The notes under the pieces were generated by a model that ran no database searches, was not told the DNA's origin, and saw nothing but the letters and a program-made list of their open reading frames with translations. A stretch of DNA of 64,000 nucleotides from assembly GCA_022385755.1 (NCBI GenBank), contig MU278365.1:62001-126000 (forward strand). The letters run 5' to 3'. Shown in pieces: positions 47,975 through 59,706 of the stretch (positions are counted from its first letter, which is position 1; every line of letters starts with the position of its first letter). The DNA comes from Trametopsis cervina. Lineage: Eukaryota > Basidiomycota > Agaricomycetes > Polyporales > Irpicaceae. The translations under genes were made by a program, and so were the position numbers.

Positions 47975-50535
47975 ATGTCTAACATCCACTCCGCTGCCTC
48001 TCTTCATCCTCTCGAGGAGAAAGTGCGCAACACGGATATTATCCCGAAATATACTGTCATCACGGCGCCCAACCAGACGACGACTACCACCACCACTACG
48101 ACCACCGCCGCCACAGCCCCCTTCGACTATTCCTCCGTGTTTGCTAACCCTTCTACTACCTCTCCTTATGCTCCCGAGCATAAGATTCGTGCTGCGGACC
48201 TCCTCTTTGACCGTACCGTTGTTCCCGTGCCCAATCAGAATAAGGCCCCCAAGAAGGGGGGGCTAGGCGAGTCGCACATTACCAACACATGCTACGTGCG
48301 ATTTGCTGACCCTGTTCACAGGTTTTGAATACATGGAACATTGTTTTATCGGCGATGCAATTAAGCTCACGCTCGCCAACGGATCCCGCGTTGCAGCATC
48401 AGATCATAAGTTCACCCTCCCAAACGGTCTAAGCTTAACCTACGGCCAGATCAATGGCCTTTCAGGCGACTTCTACGGTACTTCTAACCCCATCAGCGAC
48501 GGTGCAAACGACCAAGACCGCTCTATGCGCTTCGTGACCGCTTACAATACGCTCGCAAACGATAGTTCTCGTCAGCCCCGGGAAGCTATGGACATACTCA
48601 AAGTCCTTCAGGCCGAGGTCGATGCCGTGAATGAAGCTCTCAGAAACCACCAAGACCCCTCCGTCGCCTATTCCAAACTTCCAGACGTCGGCCCTAAATT
48701 AGAACAGATCACCGTGGGGCGTTCTGGCATCCCCGGATACCTTGGCCTTGCGATGATCAATTGGGATCACTTTGGTCAAGATGCTCGTACTGTCTACAAT
48801 ACGGGACATGCGCTCGCAATCTCTCGAGCTGTTAGCGGCGATCTAGAAGGCGCATATGCTATCAACGCATTCGCGGATCACTTCCTCGAAGATTCCTTTT
48901 CTGCAGGCCATCTTCGCACTCCTCGTCGGATCCTTCACAAACCGCTGCCAGACCTCTCAGCTGACGCCTGTGCAAAGGTATGAGACCTTGAGAATTTTTT
49001 CCAAACATGATTTAACATGACTGTATAGCTCATGCACGATGAGGACTCCGCTATCGGCTTCTGGGTGTCAGACGTCAAGGGCGAGACTTGGCACTGCTAT
49101 GGCGACAAGCGTGCGCTCGACACAGAAAATGCTGATAACCTGAAACGCTGCGTGGCTGCCGTACAGGCCTCAGCGGACGAGGTGTACAAGGCGTATCACT
49201 CAAAGACGGCTCCTCCTCCAAGCAAATACGAAGTTTGGAAGATTGCGCCCACTCTTGAATCAGCCCACGGGATGAACAAAACCCTGGCTACACTCTTCAC
49301 GTTCGATGCTGGCAGACGCCAGAAGATCACGGACAGAAAACAATGGCAGTTTACCAGGAATTGGACGTTTTGGTCTACTTGGCTTGAATGCCAGAGGAGT
49401 GGCTACTGGAAGTATCCAATCACCATCGACGGCCACCGCCCAATAATTCCCTGGAGCAGTGTTGCCGTCACAGCACCCAAATCCTCGTCGCTACGTCTCT
49501 TTTACCAGGCTCCCAGCTGCGAAATCTTTCAAAGCACGCAAGTGGACGGAAAGTGGACGAACGAAATCGAGGAGCCGGTTGCTCGGGCCGTGCGTTTCAC
49601 TCCTTTGGCCTCTATCAACTGGGATGCGGGTAAAGAGGTATGTGTGTATGCAGGGCTTATTATTCATGGAGTTTATGTTGCCTTCGTATATATTAGGTTC
49701 GCCTTTACTTCCTCGATACCGACCATAAGTTGCAAGAGTACTGTTATTCAGAAGACCGCGGTTCCTGGTACTTGGGCGAGCTCGGGCAGTTAAACGTTCA
49801 AGCATCGCAGAAGACCAGTATCTCAGCAATTGCATGCAGGGACGATAAAGGTGGAGTGCAGATTCGAGTATACTGCCAAGGTACGTTCTTTGTGTCTTTC
49901 CGCAAGTTGAGTCTTTGAATCGTTTGCATAGAATCGGGGTCGATCAAGATAAGGGAGTTCACACATGATGGTTGTTGGCGTCGATCTGCAATATTGCCGG
50001 ACGCGCTAGACGGGTCGAGCATCTCAGCTGTCACCTACCGTTTTCAGAATCAGTTGCAGATTCGTGTATACTACCAGTCGGAAGATCTTACGATTATGGA
50101 GCACTGTCTGAACAACAGCGGGTGGTTCAAAGGTATGTATTCGTGTGTTCATCTGCTCTGGAGGTGTGCTGACTGCCTATCCCTTCTTCATCAGGTGAAA
50201 TGCCACCCGAGAAAGCTCCAGGGTGTACCCCAATCAGCGCACTTGGATATAGCCTTACAGATGGTGGATGTCACTTGCATGTCTACTGGATTGACGTCAA
50301 GAAAAGAATCGTGGGCACGAAGAATGTCGGTTATCCAGGGTGGCAGCCAATGCAGGTAGCTGTTACGGGTTTGAAGTCTGGGTCCCACTTTGCACTCTTG
50401 GAGTGGGAGACAGGCAAGCACCTCAGGCTTTTCTACCAAACTGCGCAAAGTGGCAACAGCTTGACCGAGTCAAGCAACGATGGCGACGACAAGTGGTCTG
50501 AAAGCGATGTGCAGGTTGACCTTGTTACTAAATAA
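47975..50535 (+). CDS. zinc-phospholipase-C-like domain fused to a fucolectin-like propeller
   Basis: This large protein has two parts. The N-terminus has no signal peptide and includes a run of ten or so threonines. After a probable GC-AG intron (48267-48321) it reads GLGFEYMEHCFIGDAIKLTL, then LTYGQINGLSGDFYG and LAMINWDHFGQDARTVYNTG. AYAINAFADHFLEDSFSAGH follows, and the next residues are LRTPRR. These His/Asp motifs fit the zinc-dependent phospholipase C/P1-nuclease fold. From about 49380 six or so short repeated units follow, for example SSLRLFYQAPSCEIFQ, VRLYFLDTDHKLQEYCYSED, GGVQIRVYCQ, NQLQIRVYYQSEDLTIMEHC and GCHLHVYWIDVKKRIVGTKN. This is the pattern of fungal fucose-specific lectins. 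It ends DVQVDLVTK at 50535. The split into domains is visible; sugar and lipid specificity are inferred. Confidence 0.75.
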
Positions 50536-51325
50536 CCGCCTTGCATTTTCAACGACTGTTTCACGTCTTACATCTTCAAATGCGTTGTACTCAAGTAGCC
50601 GGGAATCTTGTACAGTATTTCGGCTCGTCATTCTTGTATATGCCAGTGGCTTCAGTGTCAATATCATGACAGATCCGGTACCAGATGGATGTTGACGAAG
50701 GAATATCGATATGAGTTGAGGGAGCAGTTGGACAACTGGACATGTCGACAGGAGGATCGCACGCACGTTTGTAACCTACAGTACGGCAGAGTTCAGAAAG
50801 GTCGTTGTGGAGAATCTGATTTTGAAGCTCCAGATGCGCGGGCTCATTCTCTGTCCAGCTTACTTTGAGAATAATCCGTGCCATGGAAGGCCATCTTTAT
50901 TCCACTTCTTAGTAGGATCTAATCTTAGACACTCTGATAATCTCCACATATTACGGCACAGAGGAGGCTTTTGGCATGATGCGATAAACGTTTGCTGATA
51001 TAGCCGTAAATAAATGTAACAGTAGCACGAGGCGCAGAGCCCTTCGCATCTACAGAAGTACGTTTGTGGCAGAATAGTATGAGTAGCGCCCGTGGACTGC
51101 AGGTTCTCCACGACTGTATCAGACATGCTCATGACCCTCCTCTTGACTTACTGCTTCCACTGCACACGGGCACCGTTTCAGCTGACATCCTCAGAATAAT
51201 GCTTTATTGATGCGCGACCACTACTTTGGATCGCGAAGAAGCATACTCTTGGAGGTATTTAAACACTGTAGTCCGCTGAGCGATGGGACAGACAACCATA
51301 ACTGACACTATTCGTCTCTTGCGTT
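50536..51325. promoter_or_regulatory. spacer and promoter of the EEP gene
   Basis: A tatttaaa element at 51256-51263 lies about 65 nt upstream of the start codon at 51326. The rest shows no recognisable gene on either strand. Confidence 0.4.
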
Positions 51326-52745
51326 ATGAAGGGCCTCATCGTCGTGCACATCTTTTTGCTATCGTTTTTTGTCATCAAGGCTACGTCTACCATAGCGCGT
51401 CGAGCGACACCAAAGGGCGCGAGCGCGACAACTTCCGACATGCGCATTTCAACGTACAACCTCCGTTACGACTCGCAGCCGGACAACATCACGGTCCAGC
51501 AGACCCTCGCTAACCTCCCGGACCCGCTTGTCGCACCCCAGTACCTCGCAAATACTGGCGAGCACCCGTGGAGCACGCGCAGGATCAAAGTCGCCGAGCA
51601 TCTGCTGCATTCTGGCGTCGTAATGGCCGGTACGTCGTATGCACAAACTCCGACGATCTATCGCGTTATTGACCCCCCTCTGCTTTCCGTCCACTGTCAT
51701 TGCAGATTTCCAGGAGGCGCTAGTGCGCCAGGTGGACGATCTTGCAGAACTGCTGGGCAGCGACTGGGCCTGGGTGTGTGAACAGGCCCTTCTGAGATCA
51801 TCCCTGCCCTTTGTGCTAATAATGGGACTGTTGGGCAGATTGGCGTGGGCCGCGACGACGGCAAACAAGCCGGCGAGTTCAGTCCCATCTTCTACAAGAA
51901 GTGCGCATCGTATGCCCCCCTATTCTCAGTACACTGACACGTGCGCTGCCGCAGGACTGCCGTCACCCTTCTCGCCTGGGACACTTTCTGGCTCTCGTAC
52001 GTGCTTCTTCTCCTTTATCTCCCCCTCCCGTATCATCGCACGTACCCATCCCCCAGCTGACCATGTCACTCTGTTCTGGTTCTGCAGGAACACCCCGTTC
52101 GAAGTCTCACGCTTCCCCGGCGCGGGCTCGCTCCGCATCTGCACCGCCGCGCAGTTCACGACCGTAGGCACGCACCCGACCCGCTTCTCCCTGCTCAACA
52201 CGCACCTCGACGACCAGTCCGACGCGCAACGCCGCCTCGGCGCGTCCCTCATCCTCCAACGCGCCAAGTTCGAGGCGTTCACGCACGGCGGGCCCGTCCT
52301 CGTCACAGGCGACTTCAACAGCCCCTCGACGGGCACCGATTCCGGCGCGTACCAAATCAGCGTGGGCCAGATCCCGCCCGTGGCTATTAACCAGACGTTT
52401 GCGGAGAAATACGCGGTGCCGAATGGCACGCTCGATGGCTTCGTCCTGACGGACCTCAAGGGTGTCACGCCGCGGTTCTCGGTGTCGGGAGACTATGCGA
52501 CGTACACGGGCTTTGCGGGCCCAGGCGATACCTCGAGCTTCACGCGTATTGACTTTGCGTTCGGCGGAAGTAACGGCAAGTGGTGAGTGTCTTCGTTGGT
52601 TTGGCGGACTTCGACGTGTTGCTGACCAGAGCATGGTCTGTGCAGGACGGCGGATGCATACCATGTGGGGACGTCGTTGACGGACGACGGCATCTACGCC
52701 AGCGATCATCGCCCCGTCTTTGCAGACATCAGCCTCACTTCCTAA
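51326..52745 (+). CDS. secreted endonuclease/exonuclease/phosphatase-family protein
   Basis: This is an extracellular member of the Mg-dependent EEP superfamily, which hydrolyses phosphodiester or phosphomonoester bonds. The start MKGLIVVHIFLLSFFVIKAT is a signal peptide. MRISTYNLRYDSQPDN carries the first metal-site asparagine. A small exon gives DFQEALVRQVDDLAELLGSD with the catalytic glutamate (QE). FSLLNTHLDDQSDAQRRLGA has the TH-L-D motif, and VLVTGDFNSPSTGTDSG the GDFN motif. TRIDFAFGG and, after a last intron, DDGIYASDHRPVFADISLTS supply the D and SDHRPV motifs. All catalytic residues are present. It is about 340 residues from six or more exons. The substrate cannot be read from sequence. 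Confidence 0.9.
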
Positions 52746-53672
52746 CGATTTCTTACCCTTACTAACCGACCCACTGACTTGAACCTCATGCAATGAAAGG
52801 AAATGCGGAATAACCCGACTGTACAATTGTATTGCTATGCATGTTGTTGTGCTATTGAATGTATTGGTACAAATGACGAGATGCTGCGACATACAGACAG
52901 ATGTGTGAGAAGCACAGAGTGATGCAAGATGTTTGTTGTGAGATGTCAAGAGGGCAGTCGAGGCCAGGATGTGTGGGTGGGGATCGCGGCGGTGTGTATC
53001 CGGATGCGTAATGCAAGAACGGGAAGAACAAGAAAAGTGTCAAGGAGCGTGGGTGTGCGCTGATCAGGGCAGGCGCGGTAGAGATGATATGAGTGTCCGT
53101 GACTGGGGCCATGGGGTCATGAGGAACGAACTGAAAAGCCAAGAAGTAAAGGGTGCATAGAAGAAGGCAAGAAAGAGGACAAGGGAGCAAAATCACAGAC
53201 CTGCTCAACCTCGTTGGCTATCTATGTCTGGCATAGCATGCGGCGTGTTGGCACCACCGGGGTGGCAATTGAAATGAAGATGCAGAATGGATGGCAGCAG
53301 TGGAAGACAAGCAGATACGAAGGAGAACGGGCGAGGGAGCGATGCGCATGGCACGCTACAACCTCCAGCGCGTCCTACAACTTGCGTAACGTGCCCACCA
53401 ATCCAAAGCCGCACATCCAATTGCGCAGCAAGGAAGGAACGAAGAATTGTTGTTGAAAAAGTGAGACCAGAGCCAAGAAGGGTTCGGAGAACATCCAGGG
53501 GGAGAAGACAAGACACTCGGGAGCACAGCAAAGCACGAGAAACAAAAACAGAGGGAGCACGCCACAGACGGCTCAACCCCCGCTTCGATCCTCAGCACCT
53601 CACGCGCTCAACCAACGCAACACATCTATCCTCCCCCTTCTGCATCCTCCTCCTCCCCTTTCATCGGGTAGT
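52746..53672. other. convergent 3' spacer, no gene seen
   Basis: This lies between the EEP gene and the 3' end of the coiled-coil gene. It is purine-rich on the plus strand, giving long but motif-free frames on both strands, which are treated as composition effects. Confidence 0.45.
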
Positions 53673-56156
53673 TCACTTGAACAACGAGATAGGCGAAAGC
53701 CGGCCGCCCAAGCTGCCGCTATCCGCGCCTCGTCTCGACTTGAAGCTCCTATCGTCTCCTGTGCCGTCGCTCGACGACGGTACGACGGGGACCCTGCGCG
53801 GTTCTGCGCGAGAGCGTGTGCGCATTGGGGGCTCGGGATATACGATGTTTGCAGGGACTGGGGCCTCGATGTATGGCGAGCCTGGGTGCTGGTCCCAGTG
53901 CGATGGCTGAGGCGGGTTGGAATGAGAGGAGTAGGAATACGAATTGGATTGAGAGGGCGCGGGAGCGGTGTTGGTGTAGAGCATGTCGGACAAGCTGGGG
54001 AGGACGTTATGTGCGTGTTCAGGGCTCAGAAACTCGGGCTGCTGCGGCACAGTGACCGCCGCCGACGATGGCCGGGAGTTATCCGTCGACTGTCATACAT
54101 CACTCCCAGTTAGGATCAATGAAGCGGATATGATTGTATGGATGTACGTACGGGAGACTCGACCACGATATCCGGCACCGCAGGATGTGAATCCCGCTCG
54201 CCGTCAGGCGACCGCTTGCTCTTCGATTTGCGTCTGAACAGCCTGCCCAGCGCGCCGCCGCTGCTCTGCGAGCTGCCGTGGCGCTTATATATCGGGCGCG
54301 AGAGGTCCTCCTCCGGCGGCTCCTCGCGCTCCTCGGGTGCGTATTCTGGCACGGAGGGTTCGCGCGGGCGGTACGCCTGCTGTACCTAACAATGCCAATT
54401 CCAATACCGTTAATTTCGTCTATGGGAGGAAAGGCGAAGACGAAAAACGTACCTCAGCATAAACATCCGCCCTCCCCACCGGGTCCTCCTCCATCCGATA
54501 CACATTCAAGTTCACGTTATTATAACCCGGCCGTCCAACGATATCATACTCCGATATCCGCGTCGACGTGCGCGACTGTGGCGACTGGACCCCGCTCGGC
54601 TGTGGTGGTTGGAGTCGCGAGGACGACGAGCGCGTCGTGGGGTAGGCGTAGTCGCGTGAACGCGTGCTGGGTTCGTAGTCGCGTGAACGCGTACTGGGTG
54701 CATAGTCGCGCGAGCGTACACTAGGCGCATAGTCGCGCGACCGCACACTAGCCTCATACGTCCTCGGCTCAATCGGCACGATCGTCTCTCTCGACCCCAA
54801 CTCCTGCTCCTGCTCCATCTGCCTGCGCCCCTCTCCGGCCGTCGGAGAAACGGGCGAGACGGGGCGCGACATCTCATGCGGCGGCGGGAGGTGTATACTG
54901 CTCGTGTCGTTATCGCGCGCGTAGGGGATGTAGTTATCTGGCGGGATGTCGATTGGGGGGTGGAGCGGCGAGCGCGGGGGTTCTCTGATCGGAATCGGTA
55001 CTGGGTCGCGGGAGTAGGAGTGGGATTGGGAGTGGGAGCGGGGACGGGGTTCGGGGATGGGCAGGGGACGAGGGGAGGATGTGGAGGGCGGACGGGTGTG
55101 CGAGGGCGAGGGCGGGTTTATGGGTGTTGTGAGCGTTGGGACGGGGATGCCGGCGCCGATGGGTGCGAAGTCGGGGATGTGGTTGGGGGGTGTACGGCGG
55201 GATGTGGAGCGGGAGGGGGTGCGGCTGTGACGAAGTGTTAGTATGAGTGTATGAGTGTGTGTAAGGAGTGTAAGGAGGGGAGGAACTCACTAGTCGGGGG
55301 GAGATTGGGTACGCTGGACTGTAGGGACGTAGCTAGGATGTCGTTGTGAGTCTACGCGGTGCCGCGCAGGCGGAGGTGGCGGGGACGCTTCCTCCACATC
55401 GACTTCCATATCCTCCGACTGTTCCTCAGCTTCCGGCAACGGCGGCCTCGTCGCCTGCGCCGCACGTCTCGGCGGTCTACTAGTAGACTTAGACGCCTCC
55501 GTGAACCCCAACTTCCGTCCCCTCTCAAGCCCCTCCGCATACCCCTGTTTCCGTCCCTCCTCCCTCGCCCTCGAGAGCACGACCTCCTCTCTACACTTCC
55601 TCGCGACGCTGCGCGCCTTCGCCGCCTCCTCCTCCGCCTCCTTCCGCAATCTCTCGACCTGATCCACGATATCCTGCGCACGCGTGATCTCGCGCTGCGC
55701 CGCCTCGAGCTGGATCTGGTAGAGCCGCACCTCCTGCTGTGCGCGCTGCGCGTCGGCTTGCGCGAGCGCCGTCGCCTCGTTTGCGGCGCGCAGACGGTGG
55801 AGGACCTCGACTATGCGTTGTTCGGCGAGGTCCGCACGGCGGGTCTCGGCTTCGAGTTTGTCGTTTGTGAGCACGAGTAACGTGCGCGTGTGCTTGGAGT
55901 CGCGGTACTCGGAGCGCGCGAGGCGAGAGAGCAGCTTGGCGGGCGTCGTGCTGTCGTCGTCGCGATCCCGGTCGCGGCCTTGAGGCTCGCGGTCGTGCTG
56001 GGGGCGCCGCCGGCGGGACGATGATGGCGCTGAGCCGGACGACGATCGGTGTTGCGGGAGGCTTCGTGCGAGGTACGGAGGGGTGAGGTCGCTCCCCGAG
56101 TCGCTCGGTGAGCGCTGATTCGCGTTTTCTGCGGTTGGAAAGGGATATTCGTTCAT
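53673..56156 (-). CDS. coiled-coil, low-complexity protein of unknown function
   Basis: The start at 56156 gives MNEYPFPTAENANQRSPSDS. A basic, disordered stretch comes first. A long coiled coil follows (SEYRDSKHTRTLLVLTNDKL, then heptads of Glu, Gln and Arg such as VERLRKEAEEEAAKARSVAR). The rest is Pro/Ser/Arg-rich, over three or four introns. It includes four copies of a 9-residue unit with core RSRDY, between 54640 and 54760. LGRLFRRKSKSKRSPDGERD is a strongly basic block. The end is LSPISLFK at 53673. I recognise no named family. It may be a scaffold or cytoskeleton-associated protein, but that is a guess from composition. Confidence 0.7.
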
Positions 56157-57490
56157 TCTGCACCCGCCGAGCTGTCAGTGTCTGTTTGCGCGCTCCAATA
56201 GCAGAGGATCTGCTCACCCTTCCATGTCTTCCAGTACGTCAACAAAGGATGAAGACGACATCGTGTATGCCGATGGTGGTAAGAGTGGTGGATTTGCGTT
56301 CTGCTACTGCTGTCTGTGTAAAAGAGAACGAGAAGGGACTGTGTGTGTGGTTAGCGGAGACAATGTGTGCAGCGAGGACGGTGGCGGGGCGTGCAGGATG
56401 CTCAGCAGTCATAATCTGGGCTATGACAGCCTGGCATGGTAGAGGGGGCCCCTGTTCGTCGTGCACGGAGGAGGAGATGTGTGATAAGAACAGCTGGGAG
56501 GCGTTGCAAACGCGTGTCGAGGCGTACTTATGCCTCAGCATGTCTTATCCCCCAAGCACGGACCCGGCACGACAAACACGTGTCGATCAGATGTATGAGA
56601 TAGCTCGTGGAACACAGGCTCCGGCTCCCACTTGACTCAATGACGAGGGCCCCGCGCCTGTGGGAGCCTTCATATTCGAGAATTGCGGGGTGGCAGATCC
56701 GTCACCGTATAACACTGCCTCGGTGCGGGGTACACCCAACCAGAGACGCCACGAAGGTCAGATGCATGCACTTGTTACGTACCAGCTCGAGCGTGTCCTG
56801 TGACGGAACGCTTCTGGCATCAGTGCTTGCGAGTTTCTATGAAGTTCTGGGCAGCGGTGAAGATGGGTTCACTGTCGACTGCTGCGGCGGAGGAGCGGGA
56901 TAGGGCTCAGGCGCGCAATCTGATCCGCTTTTACTCCAGCATCGCTCCCTTCTGCCGCGAACATACTCAGAGAGATAGGCGAAAAGACAGGCGAAAATCA
57001 TGCGATGCTGGTGTTGACGTGTCGAGGAACCGATATTACTCGATAACTCGCGATCGCACAGAAATGGGGGCGGACACGAATATTACAGCGGAAACACAGA
57101 AGAGCACGGGGCGAAGCAAGCGATATTCTGATGCATTTAACGGAATACGGACATGGACGTCAAAGCTCAGACCAGGTGAGCAGTTGCATGAGAGATTCCT
57201 GACAAATGCTGGCTGAGAACAACGCGCGCCAGATGTGGCGGCCGCCATTTCTTTGTTTGCATGTGTTAGGATCTGAAGCTAGAGACCTGCCTTTTTCGGT
57301 CCACGTCAACCTTGCTTGGCCACCACAGCTCGGATCATTCTCGACCACGTTCATGCCTACCTTACCGCTCTTGCCAGATTTCCATTGTTCGAAATAGATT
57401 CGGGACAATGGAGGACAGCCTATTGATCCTCCCGACAGCGACGACGATAGCGCAACTCACCCTTCCCTAAGGGACAGTGATAGCCAACAC
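56157..57490. other. spacer before the tandem array, no supported gene
   Basis: This holds the upstream region of the coiled-coil gene and then sequence leading to the array. Frames at 56224-56635 and 56800-57216 show no motif and are not supported as genes. Confidence 0.4.
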
Positions 57491-58102
57491 ATGCCGGGGA
57501 GTCCGACCGGCTACTACAGTAAAGTCTCTAAAGCGGCACGGATCTACAGTGCAATCTCAATGAAAGACCAGGGACCAACGCCTCTCGCCATCCTCGACAT
57601 CTCAGACACATATGGGGTATTCCCAAACGAACACGGCTCTACAGGAAGGGGCCAATTACTGTATGCCTGGCACCACTCTCTCGCTCTGCTCAGCAAGAAG
57701 CCCAAGTTCAAGCTCGACCTGCGCGTTCCCGTGTCTCCCGACTATGTCCTGGTCGTCTCTGTGTACTCGAACATCGTGTTTGCGCACTACGCGCACTACC
57801 CGGACGAGGCGGATGAGGCGGCCAATACCACCAGACGCGAGCTGGAAGTCAACAGGCTGCCCTTGTGACTTGAATATGTACGAGGGCGTGCTTCAAACTG
57901 TGTTGACCCCGCCGACCGAGGAAGTGGTGGAAGAAGTTTAAGATGCGTATAGAAGATATGGCTTAGCTGTTGAATGTGAGTGTCGAGGGGGTGTCATGCT
58001 GTGTACGTTCTGATATTCTGAGCGAACCTCAGCGACCCCAGGGAGCGTATATACCGGGGAGTTGAGTGCAAGGTCAACGTTAATCCACCAGCAGAACCAT
58101 GA
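57491..58102 (+). pseudogene. array copy 1, degraded
   Basis: This is a decayed member of the array family. The frame LSKKPKFKLDLRVPVSPDYV, then LVVSVYSNIVFAHYAH, matches the core of the intact copies, and VFPNEHGS matches FFPNEHG. The region before it lacks the usual first part (PFLLPECHP and VYYGVG). A deletion near 57865 shifts the frame between the core and NMYEGVLQTVLTPPTEE. A stop follows near 57939, where the family has YKVA or YRAE. A further one-base deletion appears at the acceptor of the last intron, near 58030. The old third exon still ends NPPAEP and a stop at 58102. It appears non-functional, unless a shortened product is made. Confidence 0.7.
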
Positions 58103-58442
58103 GTTGGCACCTGTTTCCGTCGCACATCGAGTCGTGTTCGTATACACGATGTTTTGAGTCAGTCGATGAAGAAGTGTCTTGAAGTTAAACTGTTTGTATC
58201 CGGTACACTCTCATGTTTCGATACTCCCATACCGTTATCCGTTACCATCAAGGGATGGTATTGGCCCTGAGTAGCGTACGTAATAAAACGGCCAGCCACC
58301 AGCAGCACGTTCGACACAGGCGATGGTTTCCAAGTTCTAATCAATATCAGGAACATAAAAGGTTCAACTTCTGACATCGATCTTTCACCAGAATCCACGT
58401 CAACTGGTCGTACACCGTGATCTGCTTGTTCCGCTTGTACCA

Positions 58443-58562
58443 ATGGACGACGTCGCAAACTCTTCAATGGACGAAGTTGCCAGCTCTTCAATGGATGGCG
58501 TCGAAAACTCCTCAATGGACGACGTCGCAGACTCTTCAACGAACAACGACGCCGCTTCCAGC
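58443..58562 (+). repeat. 24-bp coding minisatellite in exon 1 of copy 2
   Basis: The unit atggacgacgtcgcaaactc-like, about 24 bp, recurs five times with substitutions and encodes the 8-residue MDDVANSS-type repeats. Copy 5 has about four units. Confidence 0.8.
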
Positions 58563-59302
58563 TACGCGCAGCGAGATGAGGAAAGGGCTGAGATGAGACG
58601 ATTGGTATGTATGTCATCTACTCAAGCTACACGCTGTCTACTTACTCGTCGCTTACTCTTGGACAGGCCTGGGATAGGTATCTAGCAAACCACAAAGGCA
58701 GGCCATTCTTACTGCCAGAATGCCACCCCCGTCTCCGTCCAGATCCTACCCTTGTCTACTACGGCGTTGGTGTCACCCCGGACGAGCTGGAAGCATACGC
58801 CCGCAAGCATGGTTTCTTCCCAAACCAATACGGCGAAACAGAAAACGCCAGTACACATGGTTGGAAATGCGTTATCGCGCTTCTCAGCAAGAAGGCCAAT
58901 TTCGAGCTTGATCTGCGGGTCGCCGTTTCGCCTGATCATGTTCTAGTCATCAGCGTGTACTCGAACATCATGTTCGATGCGGTCGACCGTAAATATGCGA
59001 ACAGGGCAGTCAACATCGTCTTACAGGAGCTAGGGTTCATCAGGCCACCTCTGTGGTATTATGATTTGGACATGTTTGAGGGCGTGCTTCAGTTGCCATG
59101 GACTCCACCGACTGAGGAGGAATTGGAACTGTATAAAGTTGCGTATCGAGAATTCTGCGGCGTTAGTATGGAATGTGAGTGTCAAATGGTTGGTGCGCCG
59201 TATACGTTCTGACATTCTCAACAAACTTCAGACGATCCCGTGCAGCGTATATATCGGGGGGTTGAGTGCACGGAGGCCTCTGGTCCACCGGCAGAAAAAT
59301 GA
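58443..59302 (+). CDS. array copy 2, subtype A, intact
   Basis: This intact three-exon member has exons 58443-58604, 58667-59174 and 59232-59302, about 246 residues. Exon 1 is built of 8-residue units starting MDDVANSS, repeated with changes about five times. Exon 2 starts AWDRYLANHKGRPFLLPECH and gives LVYYGVGVTPDELEAYARK, FFPNQYGETENA, ALLSKKANFELDLRVAVSPD and VLQLPWTPPTEEELELYKVA. Exon 3 adds YDPVQRIYRGVECTEASGP and a stop. Without the second intron the frame would stop at 59212; splicing is preferred because the last exon is conserved in the other copies. There is no signal peptide, membrane segment or recognised domain. Function is unknown. Confidence 0.75.
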
Positions 59303-59706
59303 CTTAGCATCTGCGCGCCGCCATGGTTCGTACATGAGCATGAGTAGGCTATTGATGTCCGGTGGTGTCAATGTTGAATGCGAGGCGTACGAGTTGTGTT
59401 CGTACGCACAGCGCTTTGAGTTAGCGATGGAGAGGCATCTTTCCAAAGTTAAACTGTGTGTGAGTGGCACATTGTCATGCATCAGTACTCCTAAACCGTT
59501 GCCCATTATCATCATAGCCCGGTCTTAGCGTACGTAATAAGACGGCCAGCAGTATGTCTGACACGCAAGGGTTTTGCCGACATATGCGACGGTTCCCGGG
59601 CCAAATATCAGGGACAGAAAAACGGTCCACTTCCGACATCAAACTTTCACGACCGTCTACGTCTTCTTGCCCTGCACTCTCACCTCCACTTGTATCAACG
59701 GACAGC
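59303..59706. promoter_or_regulatory. spacer and promoter of copy 3
   Basis: This contains the 3' flank of an A copy and the 5' flank of a B copy. Its last part (about 59550-59660), with the block caagggttttgccgacatat and the later gacagaaaaacggtc, is repeated upstream of copies 4 and 6, so it is likely a conserved promoter. Confidence 0.45.

Noticed and set aside
53205..53910. Long frames of up to 207 residues on both strands upstream of the coiled-coil gene's 3' end
   Set aside because: They arise from purine-rich sequence, show no motif and partly lie opposite real coding sequence.
55352..56217. Arg-rich frames on both strands in the coiled-coil gene
   Set aside because: They are shadows of a GC-rich coding region whose real frame has clear heptads.
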